64,000 bases of DNA from Lentibacillus sp. Marseille-P4043 (GTDB lineage: Bacteria; Bacillota; Bacilli; Bacillales; Amphibacillaceae): the NCBI RefSeq assembly GCF_900258515.1, contig NZ_LT984884.1:457002-521001 (forward strand), written 5' to 3'. A program made the translations under genes and the position numbers. Under the pieces are notes generated by a model. It made no database searches, was not told the DNA's origin, and saw nothing but the letters and a program-made list of their open reading frames with translations. Positions 8,212 through 19,366 of this stretch are shown here, piece after piece (position 1 is the stretch's first letter; each line of letters opens with the position of its first letter).

Positions 8212-8224
8212 TATCTCACTCTCC

Positions 8225-8815
8225 TTAATATGATTCTACTATTTTTTCGAATGCATTAATCTCATCCTCATGCTGCAATGTCAATGCTATTTCATCCCAG
8301 CCATTTAGCAATTTTTCCTTATGATACGCCGGAATATCGAAATGCACCTCATTTTGATCAACATCTATTATTTTTTGATTCTTCAAATCTACCTGTAATA
8401 CTAACTTGAATACCTCCGCTTGGCGCATCCATTGGTTTAACTGTCCTTGCTCCATTTGTATCGGTATTATCCCGTTTTTCAAGGCATTATTATAAAAGAT
8501 ATCCGCAAAGCTAGGAGCGATAACAACTTGAAATCCATAATCCAATAATGCCCATGGTGCGTGTTCTCTGGAAGATCCGCAGCCAAAGTTCTCTCCTGCT
8601 ATTAATATGGATGCACCATCATATTTAGACTTGTTTAACTCAAAATCTTCCCGCTTATTTCCTTCATCATCAAACCGCCAATGATAAAACAAAAATTGCC
8701 CAAATCCAGTTCTCTCAATCCGTTTTAAAAATTGCTTTGGTATGATTTGGTCTGTATCAACATTCGTACGGTTCAACGGATAAACCAGCCCTTTATGCTC
8801 TTGTATAGCTTCCAT
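8225..8815 (-). CDS. leuD: 3-isopropylmalate dehydratase small subunit
   Basis: 196 residues, the full length for LeuD. It forms the swivel domain of isopropylmalate isomerase together with LeuC and converts 2- to 3-isopropylmalate in leucine synthesis. The family motif GENFGCGSSREHAPWAL is intact at about 72-88, and NVDTDQIIPKQFLKR lies near the N-terminus. An AGGAGGGGG site precedes the ATG, 11 bases after the leuC stop. The downstream ilvA ribosome site overlaps its stop codon. Confidence 0.96.
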   Translation of the reverse strand: MEAIQEHKGLVYPLNRTNVDTDQIIPKQFLKRIERTGFGQFLFYHWRFDDEGNKREDFELNKSKYDGASILIAGENFGCGSSREHAPWALLDYGFQVVIAPSFADIFYNNALKNGIIPIQMEQGQLNQWMRQAEVFKLVLQVDLKNQKIIDVDQNEVHFDIPAYHKEKLLNGWDEIALTLQHEDEINAFEKIVESY

Positions 8816-8826
8816 TCTTCCCCCTC

Positions 8827-10233
8827 CTAATGAAGCACTCCAGCAAATTGGCGGACATCCACAAAACGGCCTTCTATCGCAGCAGCTGCCGCCATTTCTG
8901 GACTAACTAAATGTGTCCGCGCACCATTCCCTTGCCTTCCTTCAAAATTACGATTGGATGTCGATGCACATCTTCCCCCAGGTGGAACAATATCATCGTT
9001 CATCGCTAGGCACATACTACAACCAGCCTCTCGCCATTCAAAACCAGCCTGTTTAAAAATAGCGTCCAGCCCCTGTTTCTCTGCTTGCAATTTAACGCTG
9101 AAGGAACCAGGTACAACGATCGCTCTCACGTTTTCTTTAACTTGCTTCCCTTCAATGATTGCTGCAGCCTTTTGTAGATCACTTAGCCTTGAATTTGTAC
9201 AAGACCCAATAAAAACATGATCAATCTCAATTGAAGTTATCGGCTGATTTTCCTTTAGTCCCATATATTCCAATGCCCGCTCAACATCTTCCTGATAATC
9301 AACTTGACTTAAGTCAGGTGTTGTTCCATTAACTGGGACACACATACCAGGGTTAGTTCCCCACGATACTTGTGGTTCAATCTCTTCTGCCTTAATAGTT
9401 ACGGTTTTATCGAAGACCGCCCCTTCATCTGTTGCTAGATTTCGCCACTCATCCGCTAATTTGTCGTACGTATCCCCTTGAGGTACGTGAGCTCTTCCTT
9501 TTAGAAAATCAATTGTTTTTTGATCAGGACTAATTAAGCCCGCTCTCGCACCAGCCTCAATTGACATATTACATACAGTCATGCGTTCTTCCATGGAAAG
9601 ATTCCGAATCGCCGTACCCGTATACTCCATGACATAACCAGTTCCAAAACGCACCCCAAACTTAGCAATAATGGCCAAAATTAGATCCTTCGCCGTCACT
9701 CCCGGTCCTAGCTCACCTTCCACATGCACATTTAATGTCTTTGGGCGTTCTTGCCATAATGTTTGGGTTGCTAGCACATGTTCCACTTCACTTGTACCGA
9801 TACCAAAAGCCAATGCGCCGAATGCTCCATGTGTGGATGTATGACTATCCCCACAGACAATTGTCTTTCCTGGCTGGGTTAGCCCTAGTTCCGGACCAAT
9901 CACATGAACAATGCCTTGATCCGGATGGTACATATCTGCTAGAGTAATGCCATTCTCCACACAGTTTTTTTTCAATGTTTCCATTTGCTTTTTTGAAATT
10001 TGATCATTTACCACGTCCCGATTTCTAGTTGGCACATTGTGATCCATTGTGGCATAAGTTAAATCTGGGCGTCGTACTTTTCTATTGTTCAAGCGTAACC
10101 CCTCAAAAGCTTGAGGAGAGGTTACTTCATGAACCAAATGCAAATCAATATAAAGTAAATCTGGCTTTTCTTCTTCTTTGTGCACGACATGTTTATTCCA
10201 AATCTTTTGTATGATTGTTTCAGGCTTTCCCAT
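8827..10233 (-). CDS. leuC: 3-isopropylmalate dehydratase large subunit
   Basis: 468 residues from the ATG at 10233 (MGKPETI), chosen over an upstream ATG because GGAGGTG lies 6 bases before it. LeuC carries the 4Fe-4S cluster that dehydrates isopropylmalate. The cluster cysteines are in IGSCTNSR and in the CSMC pair near the C-terminus. [19 protein letters not shown] is present near residue 130. It sits between leuB and leuD in the operon. Confidence 0.96.
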   Translation of the reverse strand: MGKPETIIQKIWNKHVVHKEEEKPDLLYIDLHLVHEVTSPQAFEGLRLNNRKVRRPDLTYATMDHNVPTRNRDVVNDQISKKQMETLKKNCVENGITLADMYHPDQGIVHVIGPELGLTQPGKTIVCGDSHTSTHGAFGALAFGIGTSEVEHVLATQTLWQERPKTLNVHVEGELGPGVTAKDLILAIIAKFGVRFGTGYVMEYTGTAIRNLSMEERMTVCNMSIEAGARAGLISPDQKTIDFLKGRAHVPQGDTYDKLADEWRNLATDEGAVFDKTVTIKAEEIEPQVSWGTNPGMCVPVNGTTPDLSQVDYQEDVERALEYMGLKENQPITSIEIDHVFIGSCTNSRLSDLQKAAAIIEGKQVKENVRAIVVPGSFSVKLQAEKQGLDAIFKQAGFEWREAGCSMCLAMNDDIVPPGGRCASTSNRNFEGRQGNGARTHLVSPEMAAAAAIEGRFVDVRQFAGVLH

Positions 10234-10251
10234 TTTATACACCTCCATCAA

Positions 10252-11358
10252 TTAGACATACATACTACAAATGCTATTTGAAACACTTTTTGTCGTTAGA
10301 TTCTCCACCACAGTTTCTGTCATTTCTTTTGTGCCCACTAGCTTTCCATCTTTCATTTGCAAGTCAGCAGTATGGTAACCTTGATCAAGACAAGCATTAA
10401 CAGCTTCCTCAATTTCAGCAGCTTCCTCATCCATTTGGAAAGAATGTCTAAGCATTAATGCTGCGGATAGAATCATACCTAATGGATTGGCAATACCTTT
10501 ACCAGCAATATCTGGTGCTGATCCGTGAACTGGTTCATAAAGTCCAACGCCATCTGTTCGTACACTTGCAGATGGCAGCATCCCCAATGATCCTGTTAAA
10601 ACGGATGCCTCATCACTTAAAATATCGCCAAATAAATTTTCCGTAACGATCGTATCAAATTGATCAGGTTGTGTGATAAGTTTCATTGCCGCTGCATCAA
10701 CAAGGAGATGTTCAACGGTCACATCCGGATAATTCTTACTCTTCTCATTAACAATTTCACGCCACATCCGACTTGACTCCAATACATTTGCTTTATCTAC
10801 CGAGGTTAAATGTTTGTTTCTTAATCTAGCACTTTGAAACGCCTTATCAATAATCCGTTCCATTTCACTTCGTTGATAATGCAGTGTGTCGACAACCACA
10901 TTCCCATCTTCACGTCTTTCACTTGGTTTGCCAAAATATAGCCCACCTGTCAATTCACGAATGATTAAAATGTCGCTCCCTTTTACCACATCCTCTTTTA
11001 ATGGGGAAGCATGCAACAAAGGAGCAAAACCTTTAATCGGGCGCAGATTAGCAAATAACCCCAGTGACTTCCGTATACCAAGTAAACCTTTTTCAGGTCT
11101 TACATGGGCTGGAAGGGAGTCCCATTTCGCCCCTCCAACAGCACCTAATAAAACGGCATCTGCATGATGACATGCTTTAATGGTATCTTCCGGCAAAGGT
11201 GTTCCATATTGATCAATAGCATCTCCACCAATAGCATGCTGATGAAATGTAAACCGATGACCAAATTCACTAGCAACTGTGTTTAACACTAGTTTTGCTG
11301 ACTCCACAATTTCTTTCCCAACACCATCACCAGGAAGTAGAATAATTTGTTTATTCAT
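10252..11358 (-). CDS. leuB: 3-isopropylmalate dehydrogenase
   Basis: 368 residues. It oxidises and decarboxylates 3-isopropylmalate with NAD. Substrate-binding residues are in the first half (SLGLFANLRPIK, RELTGGLYFG), and the family signature NLFGDILSDEAS with the following GSLGMLPSAS and HGSAPDIAGKGIANP is complete. The C-terminal ~15 residues (SVSNSICSMYV) extend a little past the usual end. A GGAGGGGAG site precedes the ATG. Confidence 0.96.
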   Translation of the reverse strand: MNKQIILLPGDGVGKEIVESAKLVLNTVASEFGHRFTFHQHAIGGDAIDQYGTPLPEDTIKACHHADAVLLGAVGGAKWDSLPAHVRPEKGLLGIRKSLGLFANLRPIKGFAPLLHASPLKEDVVKGSDILIIRELTGGLYFGKPSERREDGNVVVDTLHYQRSEMERIIDKAFQSARLRNKHLTSVDKANVLESSRMWREIVNEKSKNYPDVTVEHLLVDAAAMKLITQPDQFDTIVTENLFGDILSDEASVLTGSLGMLPSASVRTDGVGLYEPVHGSAPDIAGKGIANPLGMILSAALMLRHSFQMDEEAAEIEEAVNACLDQGYHTADLQMKDGKLVGTKEMTETVVENLTTKSVSNSICSMYV

Positions 11359-11380
11359 ACGCTCCCCTCCTCAATTTTTT

Positions 11381-11419
11381 AGGCTCATCAGCCGCCCCCG
11401 GAAAGCGAAATGTATACGG
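11381..11419 (-). repeat. Fragment of the composite repeat inside the leu operon
   Basis: AGGCTCATCAGCCGCCCCCG followed by GAAAGCGAAATGTATAC matches the outer end of module A in reverse orientation with a few differences. It lies in the leuA-leuB spacer, inside the operon transcript, without the rest of the element. It is either a deletion remnant or a separate half-module. Confidence 0.7.
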
Positions 11420-11459
11420 GCTGCGGGTTAGATGGCAATAATCCACGCGAACAAAGCAT

Positions 11460-14040
<2,581 letters not shown>

Positions 14041-14072
14041 CTATTTTAAATTAATTTAAATTGTTCAGATAA

Positions 14073-14588
14073 CTAAATAGATAAATAATTAATTTCCGTC
14101 ACATTTTGTTGTTGTCCCCTGAGGAAAGCAGTCATTCCTGTCTTTGTTAATTCCTTAATTCCATAAGGTCTTAATAAGGTAATTAGGGCCTCGACCTTAT
14201 CTGGTTTACCGGTTACCTGTACTGTTAAACTATCCTTACTAACATCAATAATCGATGCACGGAAGGGGGATATTACACCTTGGATTTCAGCCCGCACTTG
14301 ACCACTACCTACCACTTTGATTAGGGCTAGTTCTCTGGCCACCATAGCCTTATCGGTAATATCTGACACTTTGATCACATCTATTTGTTTATTAAGCTGC
14401 TTTGTTAGTTGCTCTAATTTTTGATGATCACTTACATCAACAACTAACGTCATTTTAGATATACCTTCTGTTTCCGAACTTCCTACAGATATGCTTTCAA
14501 TATTAAATTGGCGCTTTGACAACATTCCTGTAACGCGATTAAGGACACCACTTCGATTCTGGACGGTAGCTGTTATAATGCGCTTCAT
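14073..14588 (-). CDS. ilvN: Acetolactate synthase small (regulatory) subunit
   Basis: 171 residues, two domains. The N-terminal ACT domain (residues 1-75, [21 protein letters not shown]) binds valine, and the C-terminal ferredoxin-like domain (about 80-160) contacts the large subunit. The name ilvH is also used in Bacillus. The ATG overlaps the ilvB stop by four bases, consistent with an equal-ratio complex. Confidence 0.95.
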   Translation of the reverse strand: MKRIITATVQNRSGVLNRVTGMLSKRQFNIESISVGSSETEGISKMTLVVDVSDHQKLEQLTKQLNKQIDVIKVSDITDKAMVARELALIKVVGSGQVRAEIQGVISPFRASIIDVSKDSLTVQVTGKPDKVEALITLLRPYGIKELTKTGMTAFLRGQQQNVTEINYLSI

Positions 14589-16309
14589 TTTGTCACCCCA
14601 ATCATTTCATGAATCCCTTTCCCAGGGGCAATCATTGGATAAACACACGCTTCCTTTACCACACGACAATCAACGACGACAGGTCCTTCATAGGTAAATA
14701 TATCGTTTAGCATGTCGTTCACGTCCTCTTCACAATCAACCTTTATCCCACGAATACCATAACTTTCAGCGAGCTTTACAAAGTCTGGATTCGTTGCGAG
14801 TACCGATTCAGAATATCGCTTATCATAAAAGCTCTCCTGCCATTGTCTGACCATTCCTAATGCCTGATTATTTACAATGATAACTTTGACTGGTAAATTC
14901 CTTTCTTTTATAATGGAAAGCTCTTGTAATGTCATTTGAAATCCGCCATCGCCAACAATTGAAATAACTAACTCTTCGGGTGCACCTAATTGAGCTCCAA
15001 TCGCTGCTGGAAAACCAAATCCCATCGTTCCAAGTCCACCTGATGTAACCCATCTATTTGGTTTATTAAACCTATAATATTGTGCCGCCCACATTTGATG
15101 CTGCCCAACGTCTGTTGTAACAACTGCATCACCGCCGGACTTTTCGTATATCTGTTCAATTAGCCATTGCGGTGACATTAAGTCTGCCGATCGCTCATAC
15201 CAAAACGGATAACGCTGTTTACTGTTTTGTAATTGATCTAACCATTCCTTATGATCTGGCATTGAAATTGAACTGTTTGCTAAAGCTATTAACCCCTGTC
15301 TCGCATCTGCAACGACCGGAATCTCAGTGTGTACGTTCTTACCTATTTCAGCTGGATCAATATCTATATGTGCCACCTTTGCCTGTGGGGCGAAGTGTTC
15401 TAGCTTCCCAGTTAATCGGTCATCGAATCTTGCTCCAATATTTAGTAGCAGATCACACTCATATATCGCCATATTAGCAGCGTAACGTCCATGCATTCCC
15501 GCCATCCCAAGAAACAATGGATCGGATCCAGGGAAACTTCCCAAGCCGAGTAACGTATTTGTTACGGGTAATTGATAGCTCTCAACAAATTCCTTTAATT
15601 CAGTCGAAGCCTTTGCAAATAAAACACCTGCACCTGCTAGCACCAATGGCTTCTTTGCCTTTGACAATGCATCTGCCAGTTTTACAATTTGTAATGGATT
15701 CGGCTTTGTTGTTGGCTGATATCCAGGTAAATAAACATTACCTTCAAATTTATTCGATGACTCTGCTGTGGATATATTCTTAGGAATATCTACTACAACA
15801 GGTCCAGGTCTTCCAGTAGTTGCAATATGAAATGCTTCGTTAACGACCTTTGGCAATTCGGATAACTGCTTTACCTGGTAATTGTATTTGGAAATAGGTG
15901 TTGTAATCCCCATGACATCGGACTCCTGAAATGCATCTGTTCCAATCACACTATTGGCCACCTGACCTGTGAACACAACCAATGGCAATGAATCCATCAT
16001 GGCATCAGCAATTCCAGTTACCAGATTTGTTGCTCCCGGCCCGGACGTCGCAAACACTACTCCAGGTTTTCCGGTCACACGAGCATATCCTTCTGCCGCA
16101 TGAATGGAACCTTGCTCATGCCTAGAAAGTATGTGTTTAAAAGGTGCCTTACTACGATACAAAGCATCATAAATCGGTAATACAGCCCCTCCTGGATAAC
16201 CAAATAATGTGTCTACTTCCAACCCTTCTAATGTTTCCATCAGTAGATCGGCGCCAGTTATTGTCTTCTTTTCACTATCCACTTCTTCACGCTTTACCTC
16301 CGTTTTCAC
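14585..16309 (-). CDS. ilvB: Acetolactate synthase large subunit
   Basis: 574 residues. A ThDP- and FAD-dependent enzyme that makes acetolactate and acetohydroxybutyrate. The ThDP-activating glutamate is in [15 protein letters not shown]. The ThDP/Mg motif is [12 protein letters not shown] ... [12 protein letters not shown] near the C-terminus. The start is a GTG: an AAGGAGGT site lies 9 bases upstream, while the nearer ATG stops after two codons. It is the first gene of the eight-gene ilv-leu operon under the T-box. Confidence 0.96.
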   Translation of the reverse strand: MKTEVKREEVDSEKKTITGADLLMETLEGLEVDTLFGYPGGAVLPIYDALYRSKAPFKHILSRHEQGSIHAAEGYARVTGKPGVVFATSGPGATNLVTGIADAMMDSLPLVVFTGQVANSVIGTDAFQESDVMGITTPISKYNYQVKQLSELPKVVNEAFHIATTGRPGPVVVDIPKNISTAESSNKFEGNVYLPGYQPTTKPNPLQIVKLADALSKAKKPLVLAGAGVLFAKASTELKEFVESYQLPVTNTLLGLGSFPGSDPLFLGMAGMHGRYAANMAIYECDLLLNIGARFDDRLTGKLEHFAPQAKVAHIDIDPAEIGKNVHTEIPVVADARQGLIALANSSISMPDHKEWLDQLQNSKQRYPFWYERSADLMSPQWLIEQIYEKSGGDAVVTTDVGQHQMWAAQYYRFNKPNRWVTSGGLGTMGFGFPAAIGAQLGAPEELVISIVGDGGFQMTLQELSIIKERNLPVKVIIVNNQALGMVRQWQESFYDKRYSESVLATNPDFVKLAESYGIRGIKVDCEEDVNDMLNDIFTYEGPVVVDCRVVKEACVYPMIAPGKGIHEMIGVTK

Positions 16310-16341
16310 TTACACCATACCTCCTTAGCATCTTATAAATT

Positions 16342-16660
16342 AAAAAGACTCTTCTCACACCCAAAATCTGCATATGTTCAGAATTTTTTGGGGTGAAAAG
16401 AGCCTTCCTTTTCACGGTACCACCCAGGTTTGCAGCATCCTTACGAATACTACCTTACGAGGCTGTAATCAGCCTACTTTGATAACAGGTGCACTAGGGG
16501 CACCCGGCTAAGCCTAATTAGAATTTGTCAAAACTCTGTTCAGCTAAGCACTCAGGGAAGATGTCGGAATAAGATGTATTTCTAGGCTTTCAGCAACCCT
16601 AGATCTCTGTGAATACGGATACTTATACCTTTATTCCCGTCATCGCGTTCAAAATATTGT
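16342..16660 (-). promoter_or_regulatory. T-box leader of the ilv-leu operon
   Basis: The minus strand carries the T-box core GGGTGGTACCGTG (about 16414-16426) before a long terminator hairpin (AAGGCTCTTTTCACCCC with GGGTGTGAGAAGAGTCTTTTT, 16342-16406). Upstream is a stem I with a distal CTAGG/CCTAG helix. Its base pairs GATG/CATC and CGG/CCG enclose a specifier loop. The triplet next to the pairing helix is CTT (16573-16571), a leucine codon, which fits a leucine-sensing leader, but I inferred the pairing by eye. Uncharged tRNA should favour antitermination. Confidence 0.93.
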
Positions 16661-16690
16661 TGTATCGCTTTAATAATGATATTGCGAATT

Positions 16691-16719
16691 ATCATATAAC
16701 TTTTTATCAAAAGAGTCAA
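16691..16719 (-). promoter_or_regulatory. Promoter of the ilv-leu operon
   Basis: TTGACT (16714-16719) and TATGAT (16691-16696) with a 17-base spacer, about 35 bases upstream of the first stem of the T-box leader. Confidence 0.8.
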
Positions 16720-16840
16720 CATGTATTTTTCACTTTTTTGATACTTTTGACAAATCAGAAATAATTGGATGCGCTTACATCGTTTTCATGGTAATGGGAA
16801 CGACAAATTAGTAAAAACTAAAAAATATTTTTTGCAATAA

Positions 16841-16880
16841 AAAAGCAATGAATTGTATAGGATTAGAATTCATTGCTTTT
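16841..16880 (-). terminator. Terminator after the MBL-fold gene
   Basis: 14-bp perfect inverted repeat AAAAGCAATGAATT with AATTCATTGCTTTT, then a T-rich tail on the minus strand, 25 bases after the stop of the MBL-fold gene. Confidence 0.8.
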
Positions 16881-16904
16881 CGTTTTATGATAAATAACCT
16901 TCTA

Positions 16905-17849
16905 CTATCTTTTCTTGTGAAAATAATCCATTATACCCAGCGCACTGACATGCATATCAACATCTATTATCTTGTAAACGTCATGGTCATCATCTACGTG
17001 TAACGTTTGCAAATGTTTCTTTACACGTTGTAGCATTCTTTCGGCAAGTTCTTGATGTCCTTTTCCTTGGTTGAAGATCTCCTCACCTTCATATTCAAAA
17101 ATAGCAAGCCATTCTGAAGCTTGCCTTAACGCATAATCCACCTTTTCCGTCATACCAAAGTGACCATAATAAATCCGATCAACGCCCATGTTATGTATTC
17201 GCTCTATCGCGTTACGCATTGCAACGGGGTTAAATTGATTTGGCGATGTAGATGGTAAAAATAAATCAACGCCATCACGGATCAATTGTTCATACCTGAT
17301 TCCAACTGTGTCACCGGTAAAAATTCCATTACTGACGGGGTCATAAATACTAAAATGGTGTTTGGCATGACCAGGAGTATCAAAAAACGTTAATGTACAT
17401 TCCGGGCCAATTTTTAGTGTTTCTGCTTCCCCCTTCACCAACAATCTTTCCTCTGGTACAGGTACAATCGGTTTAAAAAACTTCTCAAAATTATCTCCAT
17501 AAACTTCCCGAGCACCAGCAATTAATCGTTTTGGATCAGCAAGATGTCGCGCCCCTTTCGGATGAACAACTATACTTGCATTTGGACATTCTTTGATCAT
17601 TAAACCAGCACCACCAGCATGATCCAAATGAATATGTGTCACAATTATATATTTGATCTGATCTAACGAAAGGCCAAGCATGTCCAATCCCTTTTTAATA
17701 TGCTTAATCGATGGACTTGGCCCTGTTTCCACTAATGTCAGCATATCATCATCAATAACATATGTACCTGTACGGTTCGAAACACCTAGGTCAAAACCAT
17801 CAATCAAGAAAATGCGTTCGTCAATTTGGATAGGCTTTTGATCGTTCAT
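16905..17849 (-). CDS. MBL-fold metallo-hydrolase
   Basis: 314 residues. The metallo-beta-lactamase signature THIHLDHAGG is at 71-80 (metal ligands His72, His74, Asp76, His77), with later ligands in DTPGHAKHHFS and FTGDTVG. The C-terminal third is helical. The family includes glyoxalase II-like hydrolases and lactonases, and the substrate cannot be told from sequence. It is transcribed alone, with its own terminator. Confidence 0.88.
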   Translation of the reverse strand: MNDQKPIQIDERIFLIDGFDLGVSNRTGTYVIDDDMLTLVETGPSPSIKHIKKGLDMLGLSLDQIKYIIVTHIHLDHAGGAGLMIKECPNASIVVHPKGARHLADPKRLIAGAREVYGDNFEKFFKPIVPVPEERLLVKGEAETLKIGPECTLTFFDTPGHAKHHFSIYDPVSNGIFTGDTVGIRYEQLIRDGVDLFLPSTSPNQFNPVAMRNAIERIHNMGVDRIYYGHFGMTEKVDYALRQASEWLAIFEYEGEEIFNQGKGHQELAERMLQRVKKHLQTLHVDDDHDVYKIIDVDMHVSALGIMDYFHKKR

Positions 17850-18012
17850 AAAATCGCTCCCTCAAAATCATCTGTTTTTTGACAATTATACAACAATTTA
17901 TTCCGATGGTTAAACTATTCGCTATTATTACACCTTGGTCTAAAAATGTGTATAAAATTTTCCATGCTTAACATACTAAGGAAAATATCCCAATATACAT
18001 AGGAGGATCAAA

Positions 18013-18468
18013 ATGAAAAAGTTTTTTTATTGTGTATTTGCTTCTTTATTTATCATTACAACCGGATGTGCTTCAAACGGTGACGAGCAGTCAGAAAGAA
18101 ATCAGGAACAAATAAATAAAAATAATACTGAGGACTATATCCAGACAAGTGCAAGTATTGTTTCTGAAATAAACAGCAGCATCGACAACGTTTTAGCCAC
18201 TTTAGAAGAAATGAAAAACCAAACTGAACAATCACCAGATAGCACAACAGATATTCAAGCGATTGGAAAAAAGCTGGAAGAAAATTGGGATCAAATTGAA
18301 AAACAGGTAGAGGAAAAATACCCGGAATTCTATGAAGACATTGAAAGAAGCCTCTATCCACTCATTGCAGAAGCCAAAAAAGATAGGCCTAATGTAGTCA
18401 TGGTCAAGCAATTAACAGACGAGACAACACAAAAGGTAAAGGCATTTAAAGAAGTTATTAGTTCTTAA
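18013..18468 (+). CDS. Small lipoprotein
   Basis: 151 residues with a type II signal peptide: MKK, a hydrophobic core and the lipobox ITTGC with cysteine at about 19. The mature part is polar, rich in Glu, Gln and Lys, and predicted to be helical or coiled-coil. An AGGAGG site precedes the ATG. I do not recognise the family. By topology it is anchored to the outer face of the membrane. Confidence 0.8.
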   Translation: MKKFFYCVFASLFIITTGCASNGDEQSERNQEQINKNNTEDYIQTSASIVSEINSSIDNVLATLEEMKNQTEQSPDSTTDIQAIGKKLEENWDQIEKQVEEKYPEFYEDIERSLYPLIAEAKKDRPNVVMVKQLTDETTQKVKAFKEVISS

Positions 18469-18580
18469 AAGAATTTGATCAATTATTGTTGAAGTTGCAG
18501 GTGCTCCTTATCTCTTGCTTATGAATAATTTCTGCTGAAAAGTAAAAAATAACGCTGATCAAATTTTAGGAGGTTTTTTC

Positions 18581-19201
18581 GTGCTAAATCAAAACCAAAA
18601 TCAACAACAAAACCTGCAAAGTTCACCACAAATGCCATCACAACAGGATTACGGTGGACATGATATGTTTGATGCACATGAGGCGTTATCGACTTTAACA
18701 GGCGGACTTGAACAATATTTGTTATATGAACAACACATTCAAGATCAAGAGTTAATGGCAATGGCACAACGACATCGTGCATTTTGTACACAGCTATATA
18801 ATACAATTGTGGAAACATTTAAAACTGGTCAAGATCCAACAGTAAAAACACAGTCCTACGAAATGCAACAAAACAATAATGTTGTATATGGAATGCAGCC
18901 ATCAGCACCAAAGACACCAAGTCAGTCTGTCAATGAGTTGAATGATGAATGCTTATCTGGTTTTATGCTGGGATCATTGAAATCAACTGCGTCCGCATTT
19001 ACCATGACAGCATTGGAAATGACCAACCCTGTACTAAGACGTATTTTTGCTGATAGCGTTCCAAATATGATTGAAATGGCCTATGAAGTATTTTTATATC
19101 AAAATAAAAATCAATATTATCAAGTACCACAACTTCAACAACAAGATATGCAGACATTCCAAAATAGCTTTGCTCCTGTTCAAGGACAAATGCCGCATTA
19201 A
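18581..19201 (+). CDS. Spore coat protein, CotF family
   Basis: 206 residues from a GTG start with a TAGGAGG site. The N-terminal ~25 residues are Gln/Asn-rich. The CotF-type ferritin-like helical domain covers about residues 30-170 (LTGGLEQYLLYEQHIQDQELMAMAQRH ... LSGFMLGSLKSTASAFTMTALEMTNPVLR). The tail is again Gln-rich. Proteins of this group (YraD/YraG/CotF) are made in sporulation and placed in the coat. It supports a spore-forming host. Confidence 0.88.
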   Translation: MLNQNQNQQQNLQSSPQMPSQQDYGGHDMFDAHEALSTLTGGLEQYLLYEQHIQDQELMAMAQRHRAFCTQLYNTIVETFKTGQDPTVKTQSYEMQQNNNVVYGMQPSAPKTPSQSVNELNDECLSGFMLGSLKSTASAFTMTALEMTNPVLRRIFADSVPNMIEMAYEVFLYQNKNQYYQVPQLQQQDMQTFQNSFAPVQGQMPH

Positions 19202-19211
19202 TGTTTTTCAA

Positions 19212-19247
19212 ACTACCTGTCAATTACTATTGGCAGGTAGTCTTTTT
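19212..19247 (+). terminator. Terminator after the CotF-like gene
   Basis: ACTACCTGTCAAT pairs with ATTGGCAGGTAGT around a short loop, followed by CTTTTT. Confidence 0.82.
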
Positions 19248-19366
19248 CACCGCTATTATAACATTTTGGTAACTTTTGTATAGTACTTGCATTTATCCTC
19301 AAATTGGTTTAAAATACCGGGAATGAGGTCATAAATATTTAATAAAAAATTTGAGGTGAAAAAACA

